This document shows positions 8,985 through 18,188 of a stretch of DNA of 64,000 nucleotides, piece after piece (position 1 is the first letter of the stretch; the number at the start of each line of letters is the position of its first letter). Source of the DNA: a bacterium A37T11 (GTDB lineage Bacteria; Bacteroidota; Bacteroidia; Sphingobacteriales; Sphingobacteriaceae). The stretch covers positions 186,001 to 250,000 of the forward strand of contig FOBR01000001.1 of NCBI GenBank assembly GCA_900109895.1. Reading direction: 5' to 3'. The position numbers and the translations under genes were made by a program. Under the pieces are notes generated by a model. The model saw only the letters and a list, made by a program, of their open reading frames with translations. It had not been told where the DNA came from and did not search any database.

Positions 8985-9034
8985 AAAAGAAGCAAGACCA
9001 TATTACGATACCGTAATATGGTCTTGCTTCTTTT
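8985..9034 (-). terminator. Strong terminator of the two-component operon
   Basis: A perfect 23-bp inverted repeat (arms 8985-9007 and 9012-9034) with a 4-nt loop begins and ends in A/T runs, so it could act in both directions. It lies 17 bp beyond the response regulator stop codon and separates that operon from greA. Confidence 0.9.
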
Positions 9035-9051
9035 TTACGAAGATAGCTATT

Positions 9052-9747
9052 TTATTCTTCGGCTACAAATTTATATCCCATTCCTCTGACGGTTTGAAGA
9101 TAGGAAGGTTTATCTGGATTCTTTTCTATTTTTTTACGAAGGCGAACAATGTGCATGTCCAAGGTTCGCGTATTAACATTTGAACTATATCCCCACACTA
9201 CCTGCATCAATTCATCCCTACTAATTACCCGGTCTATATTTTGTAAGAAATACAATAATATTCTATTTTCCAGAATGGTTAATTCGATTTTCTTGCCATT
9301 TCGCTGCAAGGAATGTGTGTTGGGATGGTGTTCTGTATCACCGAATTTATGCAAATCATTGGTACTATTCACAAAAAATTTGACTTTATTATCAATCATC
9401 GCTACCAATACATCCATGTTAAATGGTTTGGTTATGTAGTCTGATACCCCAAAAGTGTAAGCATCTATTTTGTCTACATCCTGCGATTTGGCAGTCATCA
9501 TAATGATCAGGTTGGTAAAACCTGCCTCGCGTACCCCAGCACACACTTCTGACCCTTGCTTACCTGGCAGCATCCAGTCAAGCAATACAATATCTGGCTT
9601 TTCAGCCAATATAAGTTGCTCCGCAGCATTACCTTCTGCGGCTTCTACTACTTTATAATGTTCTGATTCTAACCGATGAACTACTAAAAAACGAAGATTT
9701 TCATCGTCTTCAACTACAGCAATCTTTATATTTTTGTTCTGACTCAT
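9052..9747 (-). CDS. OmpR-family DNA-binding response regulator
   Basis: 231 residues. The receiver domain (about 8-120) has the acidic pair EDDE near residue 13, the phosphoacceptor Asp57 in VLLDWMLPG, and the conserved Lys in YITKPF. The winged-helix domain (about 130-230) ends with the typical RGMGYKF. It regulates transcription after phosphorylation by the histidine kinase encoded 10 bp upstream in the same operon. It resembles RprY-type regulators of Bacteroidota, but the signal and targets are not visible here. Confidence 0.94.
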   Translation of the reverse strand: MSQNKNIKIAVVEDDENLRFLVVHRLESEHYKVVEAAEGNAAEQLILAEKPDIVLLDWMLPGKQGSEVCAGVREAGFTNLIIMMTAKSQDVDKIDAYTFGVSDYITKPFNMDVLVAMIDNKVKFFVNSTNDLHKFGDTEHHPNTHSLQRNGKKIELTILENRILLYFLQNIDRVISRDELMQVVWGYSSNVNTRTLDMHIVRLRKKIEKNPDKPSYLQTVRGMGYKFVAEE

Positions 9748-9757
9748 ATGCTATAAT

Positions 9758-11452
9758 TTATGGCATAACGTTCTTTTTATTATCGAAAGGAAGTGCTATG
9801 GTAAAAATAGAACCTTTGCCTACTACGCTTTCTACACTAATTTCACCATTCAAAAAGTTGACCAATTCTTTACAAAAGGCCAAACCTAGACCAACACTTC
9901 CTTGCTGATTATATTGACTTTGTATGCGATAAAACTTTTTAAATATATTGTCAAGCTCTTTTTTAGCTATTCCAATGCCTTTATCAGCAAATTTGAAAAC
10001 AATCAATTTTTTCTGCAATAAAATTTCAATACGCAAATATTTATTTTCCGGACCCGAATATTTGTAGGCATTATCAATCAGATTTTGAAATACACTACCT
10101 AACAAAACCGGATCGGTTTGAAAGCCCTTAATATCATGATCAATGTTATACTTCAGATCAAAGTCCGGATACTTCAATAAATATGCATCCACAATCTTAC
10201 GACAAAATTCGTGCAAATCAATTCGTTCAGCCTTAATTTTTATTGCTTTATTTTCAATTTGGGTAAAAGAGAGCAATGTATTTAGTAAATTATTTAATTT
10301 ATCTGCCTCCTCATCAAGGATCCTTCCGTAGTGGCTACGTTCTCTGTCAGACAATTGTTTTGCACTTTTAATGTTATTTCCGGCAATTTTAATGACACTA
10401 ACCGGCGTTTTAAACTCGTGGGTAAGATTATTCACAAAATCATATTGTAGTTTGAACATGCGCCTATTTATATTCAGATTACGATATATTAAATAGGCAA
10501 TTAAAAGTAAAAATATATAAATGACGATAACCGTGGCTGCTACAGGCATGAAACGGCGGTTAATTTCTGTCCATAAAAACGTCCTATCAGAACTAAAATA
10601 AATCTTGTAATCGGCCAAGGCTCCCGGAAGTGGGGTTTCAGCTGTGAGCAAATCAGGATTTGTGTCTAATGATTCATACACTAATGGCCGTATTTCTACT
10701 TTTTGATACAATTCTGGCCGGGTATTGTTGATGGAAAGGGCATTAGGATTTATATAATAAGTTAAGATATCTTGTTCATAAGTAGAGGTGTCAGGCTGGC
10801 TAGTGAACATAAGTTGCTTGTAAATTTTAATGTCTTCGCGCCTTGGAATATTCATATAGGTAATTTTGCCGGGTGTTATGGAATAAAATATTTTGAACAG
10901 ATCGTCATTGTTTATGGTTTTGCTGGTATCCACTTCTTCCAGAAAACCAGCAAACTTCAGCGCCATTTTATTAAATTCATCTGCCATCAACAGGGAGAAA
11001 TTACGGTTCTGCCCACGGCGATATAGCCTGATACTATCTTTATTAACTTGAGGGCCAAACTGAAAGACAGATTTAGGTGACAACGCCAAATTATTGGCCA
11101 TAACTCCATGGCTGGCATATTGACCACTAATTTCTACATCGTAAAATACCAGCCTTTCTACAAAGGGAAACCGTTTAAAGATAGATTCCGCATAACCCGC
11201 AACCCCCACTGAATCTAAATATCCCTGGTAATACGTGATCTCGGGAATGCGATTTTGGAAGAATTCGTTATAACTGGCAATATTACTTTCAAGCACTTCT
11301 GTTTTACGTGCCTGGAATTCATTTTCCACATACTTACGGGTTAATTTCCGCGCTAATACAATGGCTACAATGAATGAAATGGAAATTAAAACCAGAAAAA
11401 CAAAGATCAGCAAAAATGTACGCCGGTAACTAAATCGTTGCTGATTGCTCAT
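9758..11452 (-). CDS. Membrane sensor histidine kinase
   Basis: 564 residues. Two membrane segments, at about 12-32 and 295-317, enclose a periplasmic sensor of about 260 residues with no family I recognise. The kinase core has the H box with His345 in LTHEFKTP, the N box FQNLIDNAYKYSG, and the glycine boxes DKGIGIAKKE and GSVGLGLAFCKEL. It would autophosphorylate and pass the phosphate to the response regulator 10 bp downstream. No HAMP domain is evident between the second helix and the H box. The operon ends at a perfect hairpin terminator. Confidence 0.93.
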   Translation of the reverse strand: MSNQQRFSYRRTFLLIFVFLVLISISFIVAIVLARKLTRKYVENEFQARKTEVLESNIASYNEFFQNRIPEITYYQGYLDSVGVAGYAESIFKRFPFVERLVFYDVEISGQYASHGVMANNLALSPKSVFQFGPQVNKDSIRLYRRGQNRNFSLLMADEFNKMALKFAGFLEEVDTSKTINNDDLFKIFYSITPGKITYMNIPRREDIKIYKQLMFTSQPDTSTYEQDILTYYINPNALSINNTRPELYQKVEIRPLVYESLDTNPDLLTAETPLPGALADYKIYFSSDRTFLWTEINRRFMPVAATVIVIYIFLLLIAYLIYRNLNINRRMFKLQYDFVNNLTHEFKTPVSVIKIAGNNIKSAKQLSDRERSHYGRILDEEADKLNNLLNTLLSFTQIENKAIKIKAERIDLHEFCRKIVDAYLLKYPDFDLKYNIDHDIKGFQTDPVLLGSVFQNLIDNAYKYSGPENKYLRIEILLQKKLIVFKFADKGIGIAKKELDNIFKKFYRIQSQYNQQGSVGLGLAFCKELVNFLNGEISVESVVGKGSIFTIALPFDNKKNVMP

Positions 11453-11477
11453 TGTTGTTTAAATAAACAAAGTAAAA

Positions 11478-13370
11478 TTACTTTTTTAAATTGGCATTAA
11501 AAAAGCTTTCCAGCTTACGGTAAAATTCTAAACGATGCTGTTCTTTCCTGAAAAAATGACCCTCATCTTCTTTAATCATGTAGCTGATGGGCGTGCCCTT
11601 TTTTTTGATTTCCTTTACAAATTGATTCGTTTCATTAACGTTACTCCTGTTATCTTTTCCACCTTGGGCAATAAACAGGGGTTTTTTTATTTTATCTGCA
11701 TGAAACACCGGAGAAATAGATCTGAAATAGTCCGCGTCGGCCGTAGGACTGCCTACCATCTCAAAATACATTCGCTGGTACGGTTTATAATAAGGAGGAA
11801 TCTCTTTCATAAAGGTAAATAAATTAGTTACGCCTGAATAGGATGCAGCGCATGCGTACAGATCAGAGTTAAAACAGGCACCATACAGCGCACAAAAACC
11901 ACCAAAACCTGCCCCATATATGCCAATCCGATCCGGATCTGCCACCCCTTCTTTAATGAGCCAGTGAACTCCATCCGTTATATCCTGCTGAATTTTACCC
12001 CCCCATTCCTTAAAACCGGCTGTCCAGAAATGCTTACCATAGCCCGTTGAACCTTGATAATTAACTTGAAATACACCGTATCCTCTATTAGCAAGGAATT
12101 GCACTTCGGTATTAAAACCCCAAGTATCCCGCTTCCATGGGCCATTGTGCGGAATGACCACCACTGGCACTCGGTGCCCGGAGGAATTTTTGGGAAGCGT
12201 TAGGTAACCATTTATTTTAATACCACTGCGGTTGGTGTACCTAACCGGTTTCATATGGCTTAATTGTTTGCCTTTAAGTGCCGGATTGTTATCAGCAAGC
12301 TTCAGTAGTTTTTTTTCTGGCGCATCGTAATAGTAAGCTGACCCGGGATTACTATCTGTATACGTATAGATAATGAAACGATTTTGGGCCGTATCCGTTT
12401 CAGCAATTTCAATTTCATATCCTTTTAATTGTTGCCTCAGATCTGCATAGATCTTTCCCATGCGCTTGTCAATAAAATGATGTTCGGGCCTCCAGGTATC
12501 ATAAACTACATTCAATACATGGCCGCTAATGTTTGAATAACCTGCACTAGCTATGTCAGCGTCATTGCTTTTGAAAATGGATGCTATTTCTTTGCCTTGT
12601 TTCAGATCAATAGACACCAGCGCCATTTTATCTCTTCCCGCGTTTGAAATGGCAAACAGGCGGTTTGCATGATCCCCAGAAAAACCAATGGGCTGAATGG
12701 CGGTTTTAAAGTTATTACTTAAAATGGGCTTAAATGGACTGAGTTCGGTTTCACGGTATAAGAGCGTTTCTGTTTCTCCATCGCTGGCGACTGCTAACCG
12801 TAACTTACCAGCCATATCCGTATACCATTCAGCAATATTGCCTGGGTTGCGGGCAATCATATCCATTCGACAATCTTTAATATGCAATCTGTATACGTCA
12901 AATACGGAAGAATCACGTAGATTAAGTGAAACTAACAACTCATCATTCCATACCCTCGCCGGTCCGACCCAACGCATGCGCATAACTGCAGGAGGTAAAA
13001 GGTTACGAACTGCGGGAATATCTCTATTTATGGCATACAAACGAACCGTATCATCTGATTTCCATTCTTTCATAAAAATAATCTCCTCATTATCCGCCCA
13101 AAAATGTTCTCCTACACCTCTATCTGTTTCTGAAGTGATGCGTTTACTATTTCCGGTAGCTACGTCCATGACATAGATATTTTTATAGTGCTTGTAGTCT
13201 GCTAAATAGGATATGTGTAACCCATCCGGAGAAAGACGGAAGGCCTCCTTTTCGGGACTCTTGAAAAAATCCTCCAGCGGAATTTGCCCCTGGTTTTCCC
13301 CTCGCTTGCAGGCTGCAAAAACCCCAAATAGGGCAACCACCAACATTATCCTTGCTAATCTGACACGCAT
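11478..13370 (-). CDS. S9-type prolyl oligopeptidase family lipoprotein lacking the catalytic serine
   Basis: 630 residues from the ATG at 13370, which gives a lipoprotein signal (MRVRLARIMLVVALFGVFAAC); an ATG 15 codons upstream would bury it. A beta-propeller-like half (about 30-370) precedes an alpha/beta-hydrolase half (about 385-630). In active S9 enzymes the nucleophile is the Ser of GxSxGG; here the motif reads GAGFGG, with Gly488 (codon GGT, 11907-11909) in its place. The Asp (Asp573, GGKDNRSN) and His (His605, EDEGHFF) of the triad remain. It may therefore be a non-catalytic binder, or a damaged enzyme. It stands alone, divergent from the DUF4286 gene. Confidence 0.85.
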   Translation of the reverse strand: MRVRLARIMLVVALFGVFAACKRGENQGQIPLEDFFKSPEKEAFRLSPDGLHISYLADYKHYKNIYVMDVATGNSKRITSETDRGVGEHFWADNEEIIFMKEWKSDDTVRLYAINRDIPAVRNLLPPAVMRMRWVGPARVWNDELLVSLNLRDSSVFDVYRLHIKDCRMDMIARNPGNIAEWYTDMAGKLRLAVASDGETETLLYRETELSPFKPILSNNFKTAIQPIGFSGDHANRLFAISNAGRDKMALVSIDLKQGKEIASIFKSNDADIASAGYSNISGHVLNVVYDTWRPEHHFIDKRMGKIYADLRQQLKGYEIEIAETDTAQNRFIIYTYTDSNPGSAYYYDAPEKKLLKLADNNPALKGKQLSHMKPVRYTNRSGIKINGYLTLPKNSSGHRVPVVVIPHNGPWKRDTWGFNTEVQFLANRGYGVFQVNYQGSTGYGKHFWTAGFKEWGGKIQQDITDGVHWLIKEGVADPDRIGIYGAGFGGFCALYGACFNSDLYACAASYSGVTNLFTFMKEIPPYYKPYQRMYFEMVGSPTADADYFRSISPVFHADKIKKPLFIAQGGKDNRSNVNETNQFVKEIKKKGTPISYMIKEDEGHFFRKEQHRLEFYRKLESFFNANLKK

Positions 13371-13466
13371 ATCTTTTTTCCCCAAATACAAAGGATCACA
13401 AATATGCCCATCCACCCTTACATATCAAAAAGCAAAGCGTAACATTTAAAGTACATGATTTGTGCG

Positions 13467-13474
13467 TATCTTCG
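13467..13474 (+). promoter_or_regulatory. -7-like box immediately before the DUF4286 gene
   Basis: TATCTTCG matches TAnnTTTG at seven of eight fixed and free positions and ends 4 nt before the ATG at 13479, the same spacing as at ruvC. A weak TTTA at 13445-13448 lies 18 nt upstream of the box. Confidence 0.35.
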
Positions 13475-13478
13475 CCAA

Positions 13479-13781
13479 ATGCAATTATTTAACGTTACTT
13501 TTATAGCTGATAAACATATCGGTAAAGAGCTTGAGTCATGGCTTCTAAACACACATCTCCCGATTGTCAAAGCCACCGGATTGTTTATTTCAGAACGATT
13601 ACTCCGGGTTTTAAATCCACAGAATGATGGGATAACCTACTGCCTGCAATTCATTGCGGAAAATGAAGACCACATCTTACTTTACAAACAGGAATTTATG
13701 TCGGCTGTACACCAAAAAGCACAAGAAGAATTTACAGAACGTTTGTTTTTAATAGAAAGCCTTATGGAATTTGTGGATTAG
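13479..13781 (+). CDS. DUF4286 family protein
   Basis: 100 residues from the ATG at 13479 (MQLFNVTFIADKHI). It is a small soluble ferredoxin-like-fold candidate with the layout of DUF4286: an N-terminal strand, a helix with LESWLLNTHLPIVKATGLF, a strand with TYCLQFIAENEDHILLYKQEF, and a C-terminal helix with LFLIESLMEFVD. No function is established for the family. An ATG at 13455 would place eight more residues over the promoter box. The last 20 bp overlap the convergent DUF4202 gene. Confidence 0.75.
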   Translation: MQLFNVTFIADKHIGKELESWLLNTHLPIVKATGLFISERLLRVLNPQNDGITYCLQFIAENEDHILLYKQEFMSAVHQKAQEEFTERLFLIESLMEFVD

Positions 13782-14361
13782 GAAGTAAGGCCAGCGCTTC
13801 TTGGATATATGCTAAACCAGCTTTGTCATAAGGTAATAGCAATGCAAACCGGTGCCCGGCAGCATCCATCTTAAGCAACGATTTCCAGAGAATATTAACA
13901 ATCTTGTCCGGATATTTCGGGTAGAAACGGGCGTACTGATATTGCAGGAAAACCAGGCATAATGCATTTTCCATCGTTTGCACGTCTGCATCTGCTTTAA
14001 TCCGCTTTTTCTGTATTATCTCCCGAACCCGGCTAATGATATCATCGCCGTAACCCGCTTCAGCCATGAGTACTGATGCCCGCTCAGCATGGTACAATCC
14101 AAGGTCCTTACGCCATTTTAAGTAGCCATCCCTTCCCGGAGGATAGCTGTCCCTGGTTATTTCCCAACGTCCGATGTGCTGGCTTCTGGCAGCCAATTGC
14201 AATTCTTCGGGTGCAGCCGGGTTTAGTTTCAACACCCATTCATGCAGCTTTAACGCCAAAAAATATTCTTCAGGAAATTCATTATCCTCCCATCGGAACA
14301 CATTTGGATCCCTTTTATTGTAGGCATCAAATAAGGCAAAAGCCTTTTCCAATTTTTCCAT
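13762..14361 (-). CDS. DUF4202 domain-containing protein
   Basis: 199 residues from the ATG at 14361 (MEKLEKAFALFDAYNKRDP); a TTG two codons upstream is a less likely start. Conserved features of DUF4202 are visible: the N-terminal DAYNKRDPN, HEWVLKLNP, the AARSQHIGRWEI motif with its His, and DGYLKWRKDLGLYHAERA. The spaced His residues suggest an all-helical metal-binding fold of HD type, but that is inference. It follows hrpB by 38 bp on the same strand and overlaps the convergent DUF4286 gene by 20 bp. Confidence 0.85.
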   Translation of the reverse strand: MEKLEKAFALFDAYNKRDPNVFRWEDNEFPEEYFLALKLHEWVLKLNPAAPEELQLAARSQHIGRWEITRDSYPPGRDGYLKWRKDLGLYHAERASVLMAEAGYGDDIISRVREIIQKKRIKADADVQTMENALCLVFLQYQYARFYPKYPDKIVNILWKSLLKMDAAGHRFALLLPYDKAGLAYIQEALALLPNPQIP

Positions 14362-14399
14362 GTCCAAACTTAACGCATCTTAGGCAAAAAACAATCAAT

Positions 14400-16880
14400 T
14401 TATTTTTTCCGTACACCCCTTACCGCGGTTGCTATAAGCGGATCTTCTGGCCATGCATGTTTGGGATACCTTCTTTTCAGTTCCTTCCGTACCTCAAAAT
14501 AGGTTTGTTTCCAAAAGTTGCGCAAGTCGGCCGTTACCTGTACGGGTTTGTATCCTGGCGACAGAAGATGCAATACCACCGCCGTCCTTCCCTCATTCAC
14601 CATCGGCGTATCCAACAAGCCGAACACCTCCTGCAATCGCACGGAAAGTACCGGCGCTTCACCATTTGCTCGGTACAATAACCGGATCATTGAACCGCTG
14701 GGTACGTGTATGCTTACCGGTGCCAATCTGTCTATTTCCTGCTGGCGCTCATAACCCACATGCTGTTGCAAGGCCTGAAGGAGGTTGATGTTCCTGAGAT
14801 CGGCCGGTGTGCGTACCTGATAGAGGTAGGGACCAAGCCATTCTTTATTCCGTTCGATCAGGGTAGGTGTAGATACATCCGGCCAGTGCTCTAAGGGGCG
14901 CCATTTTTGCAGGCTTAGCACCCTATTTTGCCACTGTTCTGTCTCCTCCGTAAATTCCAGCAGATTTTTACCTTCGTTCTTAATGGCTTTCGATACGATA
15001 CCGACCACGCTATCCGTATCCGGAGATGCGGAAGCCACCGATTGCAGTATAAGGCTGCCAATGCGCGTGATACGCAGGGCCTGCACACCCCCCTTTCGCG
15101 TATCCCAATCCAGTGTATCCGTTTCGCGCATTAACGGTTGCAAATCGGAAGGATGGAGCGGTGCGGCCATAAAGATCTTTCCCATTCCATCCCGTGCATC
15201 CATCTGCGCAATGGCAAGCCAGGGTTCATGCCCAAGGTCATCATCCGTATTGGCTTGGGCCCTTTTCCCATTCGCCAGCCTGAATTGTGCAGCTTGCCCA
15301 GGCATTGCCTGAGCAATCCGTTCCGGATAGGCATAGGCCACCAACACACCAACTTCAAATGGATCTATGACTCCGTTATCCATACCCACGTTTACCAGGC
15401 GACGATAAGATGCCGCAATGCGTTCGATGTTATCCAGCCGATGGCCTCTGCCCCCATCACGACGATACCGCCTTAACGCCTCCAAACGAAGGCACAAGTC
15501 AATACCTGCTTGCTTTGGCAGCGGGTCCCGTTCTTCAAGCAGGGCCGCAACATCGGTTGCCAGCTGCGCTTGCCGGTCATTTTTAGCCATTAGCAACAGA
15601 TGGGCCAGACGTGGATGGGTCGGCAGCGCCTGCATTTGCCGTCCCAGTGCTGTAATTTTATGGTTTTCCATGGCGCCCAGCTGTTGCAGTAGTTCTGCAG
15701 CTTTTGCAAGAGCTGTAGCAGGCGGGGGCGAAAGCCAGGTCAGCTGACCGGCATCTGCTACCCCCCATTGCAGCATGTCCAACAGCAACGGGGCCAGATC
15801 AGCATCCAAAATCTCGGGTGTACGATATGGCTGCAAGCGTGCATGCGAAGCCATTGACCACATACGGTAGCACGTTCCCGGTCCCAACCTGCCAGCCCTG
15901 CCGGAACGCTGATCTGCGGCATCCAGAGAAATGCGCCTGGTTTGTAAACGTGACAACCCAGTTGCTGGGTCAAAAGCAGAAAACCTGCCCAATCCACTAT
16001 CCACCACCACCGCAATCCCCTCAATGGTAAGGCTTGTCTCAGCAATAGACGTAGCCAGAACCACTTTACGCCTGCCCATTTTATCAGGCATAATAGCTTC
16101 TTGTTGCTGCAAATGGGATAATTGACCATATAGTGCCTGGAATAACACACCGGGGTAAGCAACATTTAATAACTCAATGCAACGCTTTATTTCAGATTCA
16201 CCAGGTAAAAACGCGAGTATATTGCCTTGTTGTTCACGAATGGCCCTTCCAATGACTTTTACACAACTGTTAGGAAATGCCAGCTCATCCGGCTCGCCCG
16301 TGTAGATTACTTCAACCGGATACAGTTTGCCTCTACTCTCAAGAGCCGGAGCATCCAATAATGTAGCAAACCGGCCGATGTCAAGGGTAGCTGACATTAC
16401 CAACAAGCGTAAATCCGGACGTAAGATCTGCTGTGATTCCTTGCACAAAGCCAAGGCAACATCTGCCTGGATACCCCGTTCATGGAACTCATCAAAAATG
16501 ACCAATCCGATATTCTCCAAGGCATTGTCCTGCTGTAACATTCTGGTCAGAATACCTTCAGTGACCACCTCGATGCGTGTTTGCTCAGAAACTTTATTTT
16601 CAAATCGGATACGGTAGCCAACGGTCTGACCCACTCGCTCACCCAGCAGATAAGCCATTCGGTTTGCAATAGAGCTTGCAGCTAACCGGCGCGGTTCCAG
16701 CATCACAATCTTTTTATTTTTAAGCCAGGGTTCCTCGAGCAATGAAAGCGGTAGCACTGTACTTTTGCCCGCGCCGGGTGAGGCGCTTAACAACAGGGCA
16801 TTCCCCTCTGCCAGGTGTTTCCGAACCTGGGGAATCAAAGCTGTAATGGGCAGATCCAGCTTCATGGGCTCAATTGTCAT
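14400..16880 (-). CDS. hrpB: ATP-dependent helicase HrpB
   Basis: 826 residues, the usual HrpB length. It is a DEAH-type superfamily 2 helicase: Walker A in SASPGAGKSTVLPL (about 33-46), DEFH in VIFDEFHERG, motif III VMSATLD, and the C-terminal helicase motif DQRSGRAGRLGPGTCYRMW, followed by the HrpB-specific C-terminal domain. HrpB is a putative RNA helicase of uncertain physiological role. An alternative start (MKLDLP) lies 15 bp downstream. Its first 11 bp overlap the end of the DUF983 gene, so it is probably translated at the tail of the respiratory transcript. Confidence 0.94.
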   Translation of the reverse strand: MTIEPMKLDLPITALIPQVRKHLAEGNALLLSASPGAGKSTVLPLSLLEEPWLKNKKIVMLEPRRLAASSIANRMAYLLGERVGQTVGYRIRFENKVSEQTRIEVVTEGILTRMLQQDNALENIGLVIFDEFHERGIQADVALALCKESQQILRPDLRLLVMSATLDIGRFATLLDAPALESRGKLYPVEVIYTGEPDELAFPNSCVKVIGRAIREQQGNILAFLPGESEIKRCIELLNVAYPGVLFQALYGQLSHLQQQEAIMPDKMGRRKVVLATSIAETSLTIEGIAVVVDSGLGRFSAFDPATGLSRLQTRRISLDAADQRSGRAGRLGPGTCYRMWSMASHARLQPYRTPEILDADLAPLLLDMLQWGVADAGQLTWLSPPPATALAKAAELLQQLGAMENHKITALGRQMQALPTHPRLAHLLLMAKNDRQAQLATDVAALLEERDPLPKQAGIDLCLRLEALRRYRRDGGRGHRLDNIERIAASYRRLVNVGMDNGVIDPFEVGVLVAYAYPERIAQAMPGQAAQFRLANGKRAQANTDDDLGHEPWLAIAQMDARDGMGKIFMAAPLHPSDLQPLMRETDTLDWDTRKGGVQALRITRIGSLILQSVASASPDTDSVVGIVSKAIKNEGKNLLEFTEETEQWQNRVLSLQKWRPLEHWPDVSTPTLIERNKEWLGPYLYQVRTPADLRNINLLQALQQHVGYERQQEIDRLAPVSIHVPSGSMIRLLYRANGEAPVLSVRLQEVFGLLDTPMVNEGRTAVVLHLLSPGYKPVQVTADLRNFWKQTYFEVRKELKRRYPKHAWPEDPLIATAVRGVRKK

Positions 16881-17295
16881 TGCGAGATGGTTTCCCGTCG
16901 GTCAGCTGATCTAAATATTTTGGGTTAAATTTTACTTTAGGTGTGAGGTAATGCAGCAGGATCAATCGCGAATACCTGAAATTAAAAGGTGCCAACAGGA
17001 CGATGGCGAGAATAAGGACAGCGGTATATAACCATGGCGACTCACTGGCCGTTAATATAAACGTAATGAGGGTGAGGGCAACTACCTGCCCAACCACCAT
17101 ACCATAACTTACATACATCGCGGCATAAAAATAACCAGGCTCTATCTCAAACCGCAACCCGCAATGCGGGCAAATATCATTTGTTCGTTGTTTGCGAAAG
17201 CTGTATACCTTTCCGGTGAACACTTTTCCTATGCGACACTGAGGACACAAAGAATGTGACATTGCATAGAACCTGGAGACCTGTTTGGCTGCCAT
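16870..17295 (-). CDS. DUF983 family membrane protein
   Basis: 141 residues. Two CxxC pairs at the N-terminus (CPQCRIGKVF and CPHCGLRFEIEPGYFYAAMYVSYG) form a likely zinc-ribbon, followed by two membrane segments (about 65-85 and 90-110). This is the DUF983 pattern. Family members are often found near cytochrome oxidase genes, and this one closes the oxidase cluster, so a role in oxidase assembly is possible but unproven. It overlaps hrpB by 11 bp. Confidence 0.85.
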   Translation of the reverse strand: MAAKQVSRFYAMSHSLCPQCRIGKVFTGKVYSFRKQRTNDICPHCGLRFEIEPGYFYAAMYVSYGMVVGQVVALTLITFILTASESPWLYTAVLILAIVLLAPFNFRYSRLILLHYLTPKVKFNPKYLDQLTDGKPSRNDN

Positions 17296-17316
17296 AGCCC
17301 ACTTAATGATGGTTAA

Positions 17317-17586
17317 CTAATTGAGATGAATTGCCTTTTCCTCCACGTAAACTGAGCTTTTTTTCCGGCGGAATCGCTTATACCACAACACGCCAACTAC
17401 GGCAGTAGCCAGGTAAGGCGTCGCCAGCAAAAACAAGATACCCTTGTTCAGCCCTTTGCCTTCCGTATTTCCGCCCGCTACAGAATTCTCTGCATTCAAG
17501 GTACACATTGCACATTGAGCGCTGGATTCACCAACGACCGCCAATGTCCATAACAACGAAAAAAACAAAATTTTAAACGCTTTCAT
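17317..17586 (-). CDS. Small secreted or membrane protein of the oxidase cluster
   Basis: 89 residues from the ATG at 17586; a TTG three codons upstream is the alternative. A signal peptide (MKAFKILFFSLLWTLAVVGESSAQ) is followed directly by a CxxC (CAMC), a Gly/Asn-rich stretch and one membrane helix at about 47-66 with a basic end (RFRRKK). I recognise no named family. Its position among SCO, DUF420 and DUF983 genes, and the exported CxxC, suggest a part in copper or thiol handling during oxidase assembly; this is inference. Confidence 0.7.
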   Translation of the reverse strand: MKAFKILFFSLLWTLAVVGESSAQCAMCTLNAENSVAGGNTEGKGLNKGILFLLATPYLATAVVGVLWYKRFRRKKSSVYVEEKAIHLN

Positions 17587-17630
17587 GATATACAAATTTA
17601 GTTAAAATAATGAAGATTGCCGCATTTAAA

Positions 17631-18176
17631 TCAATATGGGTAATAGGGCGAAATCATTAGATAAACGATCACACCGGTCACGGCCACATACAACCATAAC
17701 GGAAAGGTAATCTTCGCTATTTTCCGATGTTTGTCAAAACGGGCAGCCAATGCCCGTACATACGTGATCAAAACAAAGGGTATGATGACGATGGATAATA
17801 GGATATGTGTAATGAGAATGAAGTAATATATATATTTTAAAGCCCCTTCCCCGCCATATTTAGTGCTGTCTGAAGTCATATGGTAAGCCACATACATAGC
17901 CAAAAAAGCCACACCGCAAATAATGGCCACTTTCATCAGCCTTTCATGCAGCTGCCGTTTCCCATTTTTTATAGCCCAAACGGCCAACAGGAGAACGATG
18001 GCACAAATACCGTTAATGGTTGCATAAATAGGCGGCAGAAAACTGAGTGGTTTTACATCAAAGCCAAGCTTGCGCAAATTAACTCCAAACAATAAGGCCA
18101 CCACCAAAGGAATGGCCACAGACAACAAAATAATCCAGCGGTTGTATTTTTTTTCGAGCGTAGTTACTGATTCCAT
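17631..18176 (-). CDS. DUF420 domain-containing membrane protein
   Basis: 181 residues with about five membrane segments (near 15-33, 46-66, 80-98, 115-137 and 155-175). The order of helices and the conserved His residues (LHERLMKVAIICGVAF, YYFILITHILLSI, FDKHRKIAKITFPLWLYVAVTGV) match DUF420, a family repeatedly found in caa3 oxidase operons (YozB/CtaM-like) and thought to help oxidase maturation. It lies 12 bp downstream of the SCO gene. Confidence 0.88.
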   Translation of the reverse strand: MESVTTLEKKYNRWIILLSVAIPLVVALLFGVNLRKLGFDVKPLSFLPPIYATINGICAIVLLLAVWAIKNGKRQLHERLMKVAIICGVAFLAMYVAYHMTSDSTKYGGEGALKYIYYFILITHILLSIVIIPFVLITYVRALAARFDKHRKIAKITFPLWLYVAVTGVIVYLMISPYYPY

Positions 18177-18188
18177 CTTAACAAAATA

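Noticed and set aside
14076-14681. 201-codon open frame on the plus strand
   Set aside because: It spans the ends of the DUF4202 and hrpB genes on the other strand and shows no domain.
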